A stretch of DNA of 64,000 nucleotides from Hydrogenophaga crassostreae (GCF_001761385.1 NZ_CP017476.1:547501-611500), one strand, 5' to 3'. Shown: positions 19,133 through 27,349, counted from the first letter of the stretch. Numbers and translations are program-made. Notes: a model not told the origin generated them from the letters alone.

Positions 19133-19915
19133 TCAGTGGCCCGTACCGAGGTACGCGCTGATGACTTCTTCGTTGTTTCGCACTTCTTCGGGTGTGCCGT
19201 CACCGATCTTTTTGCCATAGTCGAGCACCACCACGCGGTCCGAGATGTCCATCACCACGCCCATGTCGTGCTCGATCAAGACAATGGTGGTGCCGAACTC
19301 GTCGTTCACGTCGAGGATGAAACGGCTCATGTCCTGTTTCTCTTCCAGGTTCATGCCGGCCATGGGCTCGTCGAGCAACATCACTTTGGGCTCCATGGCC
19401 AGTGCACGACCCAGGTCAACCCGCTTTTGCAAGCCATAGGGCAACTGGCCCACAGGCGTTTTTCTGAAGGCCTGGATTTCCAGGAAATCGATGATGTGCT
19501 CCACGTATTCGCGGTGTTGCTCTTCTTCGCGCTGGGCCGGGCCGATGCGCAGTGCCTGCATGAAGAGGTTGCTCTTGATGTGCAGGTTGCGGCCGGTCAT
19601 GATGTTGTCGATCACGCTCATGCCCTTGAACAGCGCCAGGTTCTGGAAGGTGCGGCCAATGCCCATCTCGGCCACTTGGCGCGAGCTCATGTGGTCGAAC
19701 TTCTGGCCACGGAAGGTGATGGAGCCTTCCTGCGGCGTGTAAACGCCGTTGATGCAGTTGAGCATCGAGCTCTTGCCGGCACCGTTGGGGCCGATGATGG
19801 CGCGCACTTCGTGCTCTTTCACGTTGAAAGAGATGTCGGTCAGCGCGTTGACGCCGCCGAAGCGCAGGCTGATGTTGTTGACGTCGAGGATGACGTCGCC
19901 GATCTGTTTGGTCAT
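19133..19915 (-). CDS. livG: ABC transporter ATP-binding protein LivG
   Basis: 260-residue ATPase of the HAAT family. Walker A GPNGAGKSSMLNCINGVY is at about 42-59, followed by GIGRTFQNLALFKGM; the signature region is degenerate, reading LPYGLQKRVDLGRALAMEPKV in place of LSYGQQR; Walker B is VMLLDEPMAGMN and the switch His is in LIEHDMGVVM. The C-terminal LivG motif GDGTPEEVRNNEEVISAYLG is present. Its ATG overlaps the stop codon of the repeat-encoded small open frame upstream in ATGA, so its translation may depend on reading of that frame. Confidence 0.95.
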   Translation of the reverse strand: MTKQIGDVILDVNNISLRFGGVNALTDISFNVKEHEVRAIIGPNGAGKSSMLNCINGVYTPQEGSITFRGQKFDHMSSRQVAEMGIGRTFQNLALFKGMSVIDNIMTGRNLHIKSNLFMQALRIGPAQREEEQHREYVEHIIDFLEIQAFRKTPVGQLPYGLQKRVDLGRALAMEPKVMLLDEPMAGMNLEEKQDMSRFILDVNDEFGTTIVLIEHDMGVVMDISDRVVVLDYGKKIGDGTPEEVRNNEEVISAYLGTGH

Positions 19916-20166
19916 TTGACCCCCACACTTGTCATTTCATGATCTGCGTTGCCCCCCAAAGGGGCCATCGCAACTTGGAGCGGTCCTGCGTTGGGTGTTT
20001 TGGCTCCCACGCTTGTCACTTCGTAGACTGCGCTGCCCCCCAAGGGGGCTATCGCAACTTGGAGCGGTCCTGCGTTGGGTGTTTTGACTCCCACGCTTGT
20101 CACTTCGTAGACTGCGCTGCCCCCCAAGGGGGCTATCGCAACTTGGAGCGGTCCTGCGTTGCTCAT
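19912..20166 (-). CDS. Candidate small protein made of three 28-residue repeats
   Basis: An 84-codon open frame fills the whole space between the ligase gene and livG. Its ATG overlaps the ligase stop (ATGA at 20166-20163) and its TGA overlaps the livG start (AAATGA at 19916-19912). It is built from a 28-residue unit, opening NAGPLQVAIAPLGGSAVYEV and closing TSVGVKTP, repeated three times, the last copy more diverged. The unit is GC-rich and contains CCCCCTTGGGGGG, so it also looks like an intergenic repeat. No known domain, signal peptide or membrane helix. Whether the peptide has a function or only keeps ribosomes moving into livG is unknown. Confidence 0.5.
   Translation of the reverse strand: MSNAGPLQVAIAPLGGSAVYEVTSVGVKTPNAGPLQVAIAPLGGSAVYEVTSVGAKTPNAGPLQVAMAPLGGNADHEMTSVGVK
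19928..20161. repeat. Three tandem direct repeats of 84 bp
   Basis: Units begin at 19928, 20012 and 20096 (CTTGTCA[T/C]TTC...), an exact spacing of 84 bases. The last unit is cut after 66 bases, at the ligase stop codon. Units 2 and 3 are nearly identical; unit 1 has several differences. Each contains GCCCCCCAAGGGGGC-type dyad symmetry and the block GCAACTTGGAGCGGTCCTGCG. The period is a multiple of three, so gain or loss of a unit would leave the reading frame intact. Confidence 0.95.
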
Positions 20167-22109
20167 GCTGCGGCCTTTACCGGGGCAAAGATTTTGGCGT
20201 CGCTGATCTTCAGCGTGGCGCTCACGCTGCCGGTGCGTCCGTCTTCAAACTTCACCTGGGTTTCGATGAATTGCTCGGTCTTGCCGCTGTAGAGCCCGTC
20301 GATCAATACGTCGTACTTCTCGCCGATAAAGCCGCGGCGGACCTTGTTGGTGCGGGTCAACTCACCGTCATCGGCGTCCAGCTCTTTGTGCAGCACCAGA
20401 AAGCGGCTGATCTGGCTGCCGGCCAGCAGCTCGTCGCGGCTCAGGTCGGCGTTCACCTTTTCGACCGACTCACGGATGAGCTCGTACACCTCGGGCTTTT
20501 GCGCCAGATCGGTGTAGCCGGCGTAAGGCAGGTTCTGGCGCTCGGCCCAGTTGCCCACTGCTTCCATGTCGATGTTGATCATCACGCACACCTTTTCGCG
20601 CTGATCGCCGTAAGCCACGGCCTCTTTGATGAAGGAGAAAAACTTGAGTTTGTTCTCCACATACTTGGGCGCGAACATGGCGTTGTCAAACGTGCCGCCT
20701 TTGATGCGGCCCACGTCTTTCACCCGGTCGATGATCTTCAGGTGGCCCGAAGCGTCGATGAAGCCCGCGTCGCTGGTGTGGTACCAGCCGTCGGCGGTCA
20801 GGACCTCGGCCGTGGCCTCGGGGTTTTTGTAGTACTCCTTGAGCAGGCCCGGCGACTTGACCAGGATCTCGCCGTCCGGCGCCAGCTTGATCTCAACGCC
20901 TTCGCAAGGCACGCCCACCGTGTCAGCGCGCGCTTCGTGGTCAGGTTGCAGGCAGACGAACACAGCGGTTTCGGTCGAGCCGTAGAGCTGCTTCAGGTTG
21001 ATGCCGATGGAACGGTAAAAGCTGAACAGATCAGGGCCGATGGCCTCACCCGCCGTGTAGGCCACGCGCACGCGGCTGAAACCCAGGTTGTTGCGCAGCG
21101 GGCCGTAGACAAAGAAGTTGCCCAGCGCGTACTTGATGGAGTCCACCAGGCCGATGGCTTTGCCGTCCATTTTGTCGGGGCCGACGCGCTTGGCCACGTC
21201 CATGAAGGCATGGAACATCTTGCGCTTGATGGTGCCCGCGTCTTCCATGCGGATCATCACCGTGGTCAACAGGCCTTCAAAAACCCGCGGTGGCGCGAAG
21301 TAGTAGGTGGGGCCGACTTCTTTCAGGTCGATCGTGACGGTGGCGCCCGATTCGGGGCAGTTCACCACGTAACCAGCCACCAGCCATTGCGCATAGGAAA
21401 AAATGTTCTGGCCGATCCAGGCCGGTGGCAGGTAGGCCAGGACCTCGTCGTCGGCGGTGAGTTTGTCGAACTTGGCGCCCACGCTGCCGCGGTCGATCAG
21501 GGTGTTGTGGGTGTGCACCACGCCCTTGGGCTTGCCCGTGGTGCCCGAGGTGAAAAACATCGCTGCCACATCGTCGGGGCTGGCTTGCGCCACCTGGTCG
21601 GTGAACAACTGGGGGTGGATCTTGGCGAAGGCCTTGCCGGAGGCGATCAGCTCCTCCATTGCGCTCAGGCCCGGCTCGTCGTATTTGCGCAGGCCACGCG
21701 GATCATCAAAGTAGATGTGGCTGAGTTGCGGGCATTCTTCGCGAATCTCCAGCATCTTGTCGACCTGCTCCTGGTCTTCCACCACGGCGAAGCGCACGTC
21801 TGCGTTGTTGATCGGGAACACACATTCGCCGCCCACGGCATCCTGGTACAGCGGCACGGGAATCGCGCCCAGTGATTGCGCGGCCAGCATGGTGGCGTAA
21901 AGGCGGGGGCGGTTGGCCCCGATCACCACCATGTGTTCATGGCGCTTCAAACCCGCCTGGTGCAGGCCGCAGGCGATTGCCTCGACCAGCTTGGCCATGT
22001 CGGCCCAGGTGGTGGTTTGCCAGATGCCGTATTCCTTCTCACGCATGGCCGCCGCTGTGGGGCGGGATTTGGCGTGGTCCAGCAAGAGCCGGGGAAATGT
22101 CGTTTGCAT
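20163..22109 (-). CDS. Long-chain-type acyl-CoA ligase (AMP-forming)
   Basis: 648-residue adenylate-forming enzyme that would activate a carboxylic acid to its CoA thioester at the expense of ATP. Motifs: phosphate loop FFTSGTTGKPKGVVHTH (about 186-202), A4/A5-type LKQLYGSTETAVF, TSDAGFID (ATP-ribose Asp), and IDRVKDVGRIKGGTFDN near the hinge. It resembles the long-chain FadD/FAA branch with the large insert. The ATG at 22109 has GGAGA six bases upstream and was preferred to one seven codons earlier. First gene of the uptake operon, divergent from a Crp/Fnr-family regulator. Its stop overlaps the repeat-encoded frame. Substrate unknown, probably what the transporter brings in. Confidence 0.93.
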   Translation of the reverse strand: MQTTFPRLLLDHAKSRPTAAAMREKEYGIWQTTTWADMAKLVEAIACGLHQAGLKRHEHMVVIGANRPRLYATMLAAQSLGAIPVPLYQDAVGGECVFPINNADVRFAVVEDQEQVDKMLEIREECPQLSHIYFDDPRGLRKYDEPGLSAMEELIASGKAFAKIHPQLFTDQVAQASPDDVAAMFFTSGTTGKPKGVVHTHNTLIDRGSVGAKFDKLTADDEVLAYLPPAWIGQNIFSYAQWLVAGYVVNCPESGATVTIDLKEVGPTYYFAPPRVFEGLLTTVMIRMEDAGTIKRKMFHAFMDVAKRVGPDKMDGKAIGLVDSIKYALGNFFVYGPLRNNLGFSRVRVAYTAGEAIGPDLFSFYRSIGINLKQLYGSTETAVFVCLQPDHEARADTVGVPCEGVEIKLAPDGEILVKSPGLLKEYYKNPEATAEVLTADGWYHTSDAGFIDASGHLKIIDRVKDVGRIKGGTFDNAMFAPKYVENKLKFFSFIKEAVAYGDQREKVCVMINIDMEAVGNWAERQNLPYAGYTDLAQKPEVYELIRESVEKVNADLSRDELLAGSQISRFLVLHKELDADDGELTRTNKVRRGFIGEKYDVLIDGLYSGKTEQFIETQVKFEDGRTGSVSATLKISDAKIFAPVKAAA

Positions 22110-22206
22110 GTTTATCTCCAGGGAGGGCAAGGCACCGGGCTGCGCCCAATTGCGGTGTCCATCGAATCATTCTGGGTTGCATCGTAGGCTGAAGTTTGAC
22201 GTCATG

Positions 22207-22224
22207 TTGTCGGTCGGACGACAA
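22207..22224. promoter_or_regulatory. Inverted repeat between the divergent ligase and regulator genes
   Basis: TTGTCG, six-base spacer GTCGGA, CGACAA: a perfect 6-bp inverted repeat about 37 bases before the regulator start and 98 bases before the ligase start. It is a candidate operator for the Crp/Fnr-family protein, though it does not match the E. coli CRP (TGTGA-N6-TCACA) or FNR (TTGAT-N4-ATCAA) sites. Confidence 0.4.
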
Positions 22225-22260
22225 TTCAGGGGTCTGCCCTCCTAGGACTTTCCCTAAGCC

Positions 22261-22986
22261 ATGCCACCTCATCTCACGCCAAACGGCCCATCCCCCTTGC
22301 GTAAACGTGCGCGCGCGCTGACCACGCAAGAACTCGATCAGATCCCGTGGCTCCGTGGCTTGAGCGCCGAGGAGCGCGAACGCGCGCAGGCCGATCTGAT
22401 CGTCACCCAGGCGCAGGCGGGCGATTTTGTGTGCCGTCTGGGTCGCCCGGTGACCTACTGGTTTGGCCTGATCGAAGGCCTGCTCAAAATGAGCAACGAC
22501 GACAGCCAGGGTCCGGTGATCACCTTCACCGGGGTGGCCCCTGGCGGCTGGTTTGGCGAAGGCACGGTGCTGAAACACGAGCAGTACCGCTACAACATCC
22601 AGGCCCTGCGCAAAAGCCTGGTTGCCGGCATCCCCGTGGCCACCTTCGACTGGTTGCTCGACCATTCCATCGGCTTCAACCGCTTCGTGATGAACCAGCT
22701 CAACGAGCGCCTGGGCCAGTTCATCGCCGCTCGCGAAATTGACCGCATCAACAACCCCGATTTGCGCGTGGCCCGCAACCTCGCCGCCCTGTTTCACCCG
22801 CTGCTCTCGCCCAACGTGGGAGACGTGCTGCGCACCACCCAGCAAGAGCTGGCTTACCTGGTGGGCCTCTCGCGCCAGCGGGTCAATGAAGCCCTGACCA
22901 CTCTCGCAGCCAAGGGCTGGATTCGTGTCGAATACGGGGGCGTACGCGTGCTCGATTTGCAGGCGCTGCGCTCGGGGGAGTTGTGA
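22261..22986 (+). CDS. Crp/Fnr-family transcriptional regulator
   Basis: 241-residue regulator with an N-terminal cyclic-nucleotide-binding-like domain (about 25-150; GDFVCRLGRPVTYWFGLIEGLLKM, GVAPGGWFGEGTVLK) and a C-terminal winged helix (about 195-235; TTQQELAYLVGLSRQRVNEALTTLAAKGWI). The only Cys lies in FVCRLG, so it lacks the Fe-S cysteines of FNR; the ligand-binding residues of CRP are not evident either. It is transcribed away from the ligase/Liv operon and probably controls it. The signal sensed is unknown. Confidence 0.9.
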   Translation: MPPHLTPNGPSPLRKRARALTTQELDQIPWLRGLSAEERERAQADLIVTQAQAGDFVCRLGRPVTYWFGLIEGLLKMSNDDSQGPVITFTGVAPGGWFGEGTVLKHEQYRYNIQALRKSLVAGIPVATFDWLLDHSIGFNRFVMNQLNERLGQFIAAREIDRINNPDLRVARNLAALFHPLLSPNVGDVLRTTQQELAYLVGLSRQRVNEALTTLAAKGWIRVEYGGVRVLDLQALRSGEL

Positions 22987-23100
22987 GGGCGCGCCTCGGC
23001 GGAGCCTTCATCGGCCCGCTCATCGCTTCATTGGCGCAGAACCTGCCAATAACCTGTGTTTTTGGGGCTTCCAACGCCCGCATTCTGGGATGATCCCCCC

Positions 23101-24354
23101 ATGACCTCTGAAGACGAAAAGAAACCCAGGCCCAGCACGCTCAAACTCAACCCGAGTGCTGCCAAGGCCAAGCCCAAATCCAATGATCCATTTGCGCCGC
23201 GCCGCGCGCCTGTGCGCCCGCCCGGGCCTGCCCGCGCCAAAACCGTGTCGGCCTCGGCGCCCAAGCCGCCCTCCAAACCCCAGGGCGCTGCGCTCGCTGG
23301 CCGTGGCGCAGGCTCGGAACGCCCGCGCTTCAATGCCGACCGTCCAAGCGGCCCCGGTGGTGGCGGTGGATGGTTCGACAATGACCGTTCGCGCTCCGCG
23401 CCGCCAGGCGGCGACCGTGGTTGGGGACGGGATGAGCGCAACGACCGCAATGACCGATCCAGCGGCGACCAGCGTGGGCCCCGCGGCCCTTCCGCCGCGC
23501 CGCGCCCCTCGGCGCCGGCTTTTCAGCCGCACCGTCCTGATCTGGCCCGCGTGGGCAATGTGCGCGGTGAAATCCGCTTGAACAAACGCATGGCCGAACT
23601 GGGGCTGTGCTCCCGCCGCGAGGCCGATGCCTGGATCGCGCGCGGCTGGGTTTTGGTCAACGGCGAACCCGCCGTGATGGGCATGCCCGTGCCGCCCGAC
23701 GCCAACATTGAAATCATGCCCCAGGCCCGCCACGAGCAGGCCGGGCAAGTGACCATTCTCATGAACAAGCCGATGGGCTATGTGAGCGGTCAGCCCGAAG
23801 ATGGCCACGAAGCCGCCGCCACCCTGATCGGCGAGCCCACCCAATGGCGCGGCGACGACCGCCACCCGGCCGGCAACCGCCGCTTCGCCCCTGAGCACAC
23901 CCGCGGCCTCGCCCCTTGCGGCCGGCTCGACATCGATTCCATCGGCCTGCTCGTGCTCACGCAAGACGGCCGCATCGCCCGCCAGTTGATTGGCGACAGC
24001 AGCGGCGTGGAGAAGGAATACCTGGTGCGCGTGCAATGGGCGCCCAATGGCCCGCAGGGCCAGGGCGTGATCTCGCAAGATGTGCAGTCCGTCTTCCCCA
24101 AAGCCGACTTGGGCCTGCTGCGCCATGGCCTCAGCCTGGACGATCAGCCGCTGAAACCCGCCGAGGTCGACTGGATGAACCCCGAGCAGCTGCGCTTCGT
24201 TTTGATCGAAGGCAAAAAACGCCAGATTCGCCGCATGTGCGAGCAGGTGGGGCTGCACGTGGTGGGCCTCAAGCGCATTCGCATCGGCAATGTGATGCTG
24301 GGCAATCTGCCGGTGGGGCAGTGGCGGTATTTGGGGGCTGATGAGGGGTTTTGA
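23101..24354 (+). CDS. rluF: 23S rRNA pseudouridine synthase, RluF/RsuA family
   Basis: 417-residue RNA-modifying enzyme of the RsuA/RluB/E/F family. It has an S4 RNA-binding domain (about 160-215; LNKRMAELGLCSRREADAWIARGWVLVNG) and the catalytic domain with the active-site Asp in PCGRLDIDSIGLLVLTQDG (about 275-294) and KKRQIRRMCEQVGL. The first about 155 residues are a low-complexity extension rich in Pro, Arg, Gly and Asp, including NDRNDR-like runs, probably disordered and RNA-binding. The ATG at 23101 is used. RluF is the likeliest subgroup but RluB/RluE cannot be excluded. A 13-bp tandem duplication covers the stop codon. Confidence 0.85.
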   Translation: MTSEDEKKPRPSTLKLNPSAAKAKPKSNDPFAPRRAPVRPPGPARAKTVSASAPKPPSKPQGAALAGRGAGSERPRFNADRPSGPGGGGGWFDNDRSRSAPPGGDRGWGRDERNDRNDRSSGDQRGPRGPSAAPRPSAPAFQPHRPDLARVGNVRGEIRLNKRMAELGLCSRREADAWIARGWVLVNGEPAVMGMPVPPDANIEIMPQARHEQAGQVTILMNKPMGYVSGQPEDGHEAAATLIGEPTQWRGDDRHPAGNRRFAPEHTRGLAPCGRLDIDSIGLLVLTQDGRIARQLIGDSSGVEKEYLVRVQWAPNGPQGQGVISQDVQSVFPKADLGLLRHGLSLDDQPLKPAEVDWMNPEQLRFVLIEGKKRQIRRMCEQVGLHVVGLKRIRIGNVMLGNLPVGQWRYLGADEGF

Positions 24355-24372
24355 TGAGGGGTTTTGATGAGG
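24339..24372. repeat. 13-bp tandem repeat over a stop/start junction
   Basis: TGATGAGGGGTTT occurs twice and is followed by a partial third copy (TGATGAGG). It spans the end of the pseudouridine synthase gene (TGA at 24352) and the ATG of the next gene (24367). Each unit has the form TGATG, a coupled stop/start. Confidence 0.9.
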
Positions 24373-25143
24373 ATGCGAATGGCGTGGGCGGGTGTGCTGC
24401 TGTTGTCAGCACTGCAGGCCTGCGCGCCTTACCGAAGGGTGGAGGGGCCGATATCTCAGGTGAGCGACGAACAGTCTTGCGGTGAGCCAGCGCGCCATCT
24501 GATCGTGATGTTGCCGGGTTTGTATGACCTGCCGGCCGATTTCGTGCACGAGGGCTTTGTGCAAGCCGTGCGCGAGCGCCAGCTTGACGCCGACATCACC
24601 ATGCTCGACGCGCATGTGGGCTACTACAACGAGCGGCAAATCGTGAGTCGCTTGCATAGCGAGGTGATCGCCCCGGCCCGTGCCAAAGGTTATGAAAGCA
24701 TCTGGCTGGTGGGCATTTCACTGGGCGGCCTGGGCAGTCTGCTTTACACCCAGGCCCACCCGCAAGACATTACCGGCTTCTACGCCATGGCGCCGTTTCT
24801 GGGCGACAAGACAACGGTAAATGATGTGGCCCAACAGGGCCTCGCCCTGTGGCAACCCAGCCAGCCCGAACCCATGGGCAAGCCCGCCTGGCAGCTTGCG
24901 CAGGCCTATCTGAAAGGTGCGCACGATCTGCCTCAGGGCTATGTCGGCTATGGCGAGAGCGACCGTTTTGCGCAGGCCAACGCGATGTTTGCCACGGCGC
25001 TGCCGCTTGGGCACCGCTATGTGGCACCCGGCGGCCACGATTGGAGCGCGTGGAAAAGCCTGTGGGCGCAGTTTTTGGACAGCGGTGTTTTGAGCCAAAC
25101 CCAGCGCGCCCACCGTGCCTGCGCAAAGTCTTTTGCCCCTTGA
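24367..25143 (+). CDS. Predicted lipoprotein, alpha/beta hydrolase fold
   Basis: 258-residue exported protein. A short signal peptide ends in a lipobox (LLLSALQAC, Cys about residue 19), so it should be a lipoprotein. The body has an alpha/beta hydrolase pattern: HLIVMLPGLYDLPADF near the first strand, the nucleophile elbow WLVGISLGGLGSLL (Ser about 118), and PGGHDWSAWK near the C terminus, where the His would complete the triad. Starts tried were the ATG at 24367 and the ATGs three and five codons on in the same frame. It is 12 bases after the pseudouridine synthase gene. Substrate unknown. Confidence 0.8.
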   Translation: MRMRMAWAGVLLLSALQACAPYRRVEGPISQVSDEQSCGEPARHLIVMLPGLYDLPADFVHEGFVQAVRERQLDADITMLDAHVGYYNERQIVSRLHSEVIAPARAKGYESIWLVGISLGGLGSLLYTQAHPQDITGFYAMAPFLGDKTTVNDVAQQGLALWQPSQPEPMGKPAWQLAQAYLKGAHDLPQGYVGYGESDRFAQANAMFATALPLGHRYVAPGGHDWSAWKSLWAQFLDSGVLSQTQRAHRACAKSFAP

Positions 25144-25250
25144 CTTCTCTCGGGTGCGAGGAATCATCAGCAGAGTTGAACCTTCCGCGGCTCTCTGGCT
25201 TGGCGGCTGGATTTCCCAGTAAGTGAGAACTGCCTCGAAATGAGATAGAT

Positions 25251-25278
25251 CTTGAATTGCGCCATTTCGTCCCTATCT
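25251..25278 (+). promoter_or_regulatory. Sigma-32 type heat-shock promoter of htpG
   Basis: CTTGAAT, 13-base spacer, CCCTATCT matches the sigma-32 consensus (CTTGAAA, about 13 bases, CCCCATNT) at most positions. It lies about 78 bases upstream of the htpG start codon, a plausible leader length, and htpG is a classical heat-shock gene. Confidence 0.7.
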
Positions 25279-25355
25279 CACGCTATGCGTGACCGTTCAA
25301 GCCACTTGAACGCGCCTCCGTTTTTCGAAACCTCCTTTTCCTCTACCCAAAGAAC

Positions 25356-27305
25356 ATGAGCAAACAAACACTCTCTTTCCAGGCCGAGGTGGCCCAGCTG
25401 CTGCACCTCGTCACCCATTCGCTGTATTCCAATCCCGAGATCTTCATGCGCGAGCTGGTGTCCAACGCGTCGGACGCTTGCGACAAGCTGCGGTTCGAGG
25501 CCTTGAATGATGCGTCGCTGTTTGAGGACGCGCCGAACCTGGAGGTGCGCGTGGCTTTTGACAAGGCCGCCAAGACCATCACCATCACCGACAACGGCAT
25601 CGGCATGAGCCAGGCCGAAGCCGTGGAGCACCTGGGCACGATCGCCAAGAGCGGCACCAAAGATTTCATGGGCAAGCTCTCGGGCGACCAGAAGAAGGAT
25701 GCACAGCTCATTGGCCAGTTTGGCGTGGGCTTTTATTCCGGCTTCATCGTGGCCGACAAGATCACGGTCGAATCGCGCCGAGCCGGCTTGCCGGCGGCAG
25801 AGGGCGTGCGCTGGACCAGTGGCGGCACGGGCGAATTTGAGGTGGAAACCATCGACCTGCCCAAGCGCGGCACCTCGATCACCCTGCATGTGCGCGATGA
25901 CCAGAGCGAGTACCTGAGCCACTGGAAGCTGAAGTCGCTGGTCACCAAATACTCCGACCACATCAGCCTGCCCATCCTGATGCAAAAGGAAGAGTGGGAC
26001 GCGGAGAAGAGCGAGCACGTTCAAAAGGACGAGTGGGAAGCCGTGAACGCGGCCAACGCGCTCTGGGCCCGCAGCAAGAAAGACATTTCCGACGAGCAGT
26101 ACGCCGAGTTCTACAAGAACCTGAGCTACGACCAGGATGCGCCGCTGGCCTGGAGCCACAACCGCGTAGAAGGCAGCACCGAGTACACGCAGCTGCTCTA
26201 CATCCCGGCCAAGGCGCCGATGGATTTGTGGAACCGCGACCGCAAGGCGGGCATCAAGCTCTACGTGCGCCGCGTGTTCATCATGGACGAAGCCGAAGCG
26301 TTGATGCCTTCTTACCTGCGCTGGGTCAAGGGCGTGGTCGACTCGGCCGACTTGCCGCTCAACGTGAGCCGCGAGCTGCTGCAAGAGAGCCGCGACGTGA
26401 AGGCGATCCGCGAAGGCAATACGCGCCGCGTGTTGGCCATGCTGGAAGACCTGGCCCGCAAAGACAAAGCGCCAGAAACCGCGGCCGACGCCGATGGCGT
26501 GACCGATGTGGTGAGCGAAGAGGACAAAGCCGCGGCTGAAAAAGACGTGGGCAAGTACACCGCTTTCTACGCCGAGTTCGGCTCTGCGATGAAAGAAGGC
26601 CTGGGCGAAGACTTCGCCAACCGCGACAAGATCGCCAAGCTGCTGCGCTACGCCAGCACCACGGTGGACACCTTGACCGTGAGCTTTGCCGACTACAAGG
26701 CGCGCATGAAAGAAGGCCAGGATGCCATCTACTACATCACCGCCGATTCGCTGGCCGCCGCCAAGAACAGCCCGCAACTCGAAGTGTTCAAGAAGAAGGG
26801 CATCGAAGTTTTGTTGATGGCCGACCGCGTGGACGAGTGGGCCATGTCGCATGTGCAAGAGTTCGAGGGCACGCCGCTGCAAAGCGTGGCCAAAGGCTCG
26901 TTTGATCTGGGCAAGCTGCAAGACGAAGACGAGAAAAAGGCCGCCGAAGCCGCGGCCGAAACCTTCAAGCCCATGCTGGAGAAGCTGAAAGAAGCGCTGA
27001 AAGACAAAGCCAAAGACGTGCGCGTGACCACGCGACTGGTGGATTCACCAGCTTGTCTGGTGGTGGAAGATGGCGACATCTCCAACCAGCTGACCCGCAT
27101 GCTCAAAGCCGCCGGCCAGCCCGCACCGGTAAGCCAGCCGATTCTGGAAGTCAACGCCGACCACGCGCTGGTGAAGAAGCTGGAGGGCTCGACCCATTTC
27201 GACGACCTGGCCCACATCCTTTTTGACCAGGCGCTGTTGGCCGAAGGCGGTTTGCCTGACGATCCAGCCGCCTATGTGAAGCGGGTGAACGCTTTGCTGG
27301 TCTGA
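25356..27305 (+). CDS. htpG: Molecular chaperone HtpG (Hsp90)
   Basis: 649-residue cytoplasmic Hsp90, an ATP-dependent chaperone. The GHKL ATPase domain (about 1-235) has LVSNASDACDKLRFEAL, the ITDNGIGMS loop and GQFGVGFYSGFIVADK. The middle domain holds RRVFIMDEAEALMPSYLRWVKGVVDS and LNVSRELLQES, containing the catalytic Arg. The C-terminal dimerisation domain ends PAAYVKRVNALLV. Length matches E. coli HtpG (624) with a modest acidic insert near 367-385. A heat-shock type promoter precedes it and a strong terminator follows. Confidence 0.98.
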   Translation: MSKQTLSFQAEVAQLLHLVTHSLYSNPEIFMRELVSNASDACDKLRFEALNDASLFEDAPNLEVRVAFDKAAKTITITDNGIGMSQAEAVEHLGTIAKSGTKDFMGKLSGDQKKDAQLIGQFGVGFYSGFIVADKITVESRRAGLPAAEGVRWTSGGTGEFEVETIDLPKRGTSITLHVRDDQSEYLSHWKLKSLVTKYSDHISLPILMQKEEWDAEKSEHVQKDEWEAVNAANALWARSKKDISDEQYAEFYKNLSYDQDAPLAWSHNRVEGSTEYTQLLYIPAKAPMDLWNRDRKAGIKLYVRRVFIMDEAEALMPSYLRWVKGVVDSADLPLNVSRELLQESRDVKAIREGNTRRVLAMLEDLARKDKAPETAADADGVTDVVSEEDKAAAEKDVGKYTAFYAEFGSAMKEGLGEDFANRDKIAKLLRYASTTVDTLTVSFADYKARMKEGQDAIYYITADSLAAAKNSPQLEVFKKKGIEVLLMADRVDEWAMSHVQEFEGTPLQSVAKGSFDLGKLQDEDEKKAAEAAAETFKPMLEKLKEALKDKAKDVRVTTRLVDSPACLVVEDGDISNQLTRMLKAAGQPAPVSQPILEVNADHALVKKLEGSTHFDDLAHILFDQALLAEGGLPDDPAAYVKRVNALLV

Positions 27306-27313
27306 GCGCCATG

Positions 27314-27338
27314 AAAAAACGCCTCGGTTGAGGCGTTT
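27314..27338 (-). terminator. Terminator of the DUF2855 gene
   Basis: On the minus strand AAACGCCTC, loop AACC, GAGGCGTTT followed by three more T (six T in all). It sits between two convergent genes and lies beyond the terminator used by htpG, so the two terminators are crossed over. Confidence 0.8.
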
Positions 27339-27349
27339 GGGATGTGAAT

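Noticed and set aside
15367..19220. Long plus-strand frames antisense to the binding-protein, livM and livH genes
   Set aside because: Shadows of genuine transporter genes; compositions are His/Gln/Arg-rich and unlike proteins.
19928..20161. CRISPR-like array
   Set aside because: The three units are contiguous 84-bp tandem copies without unique spacers and no cas genes are near.
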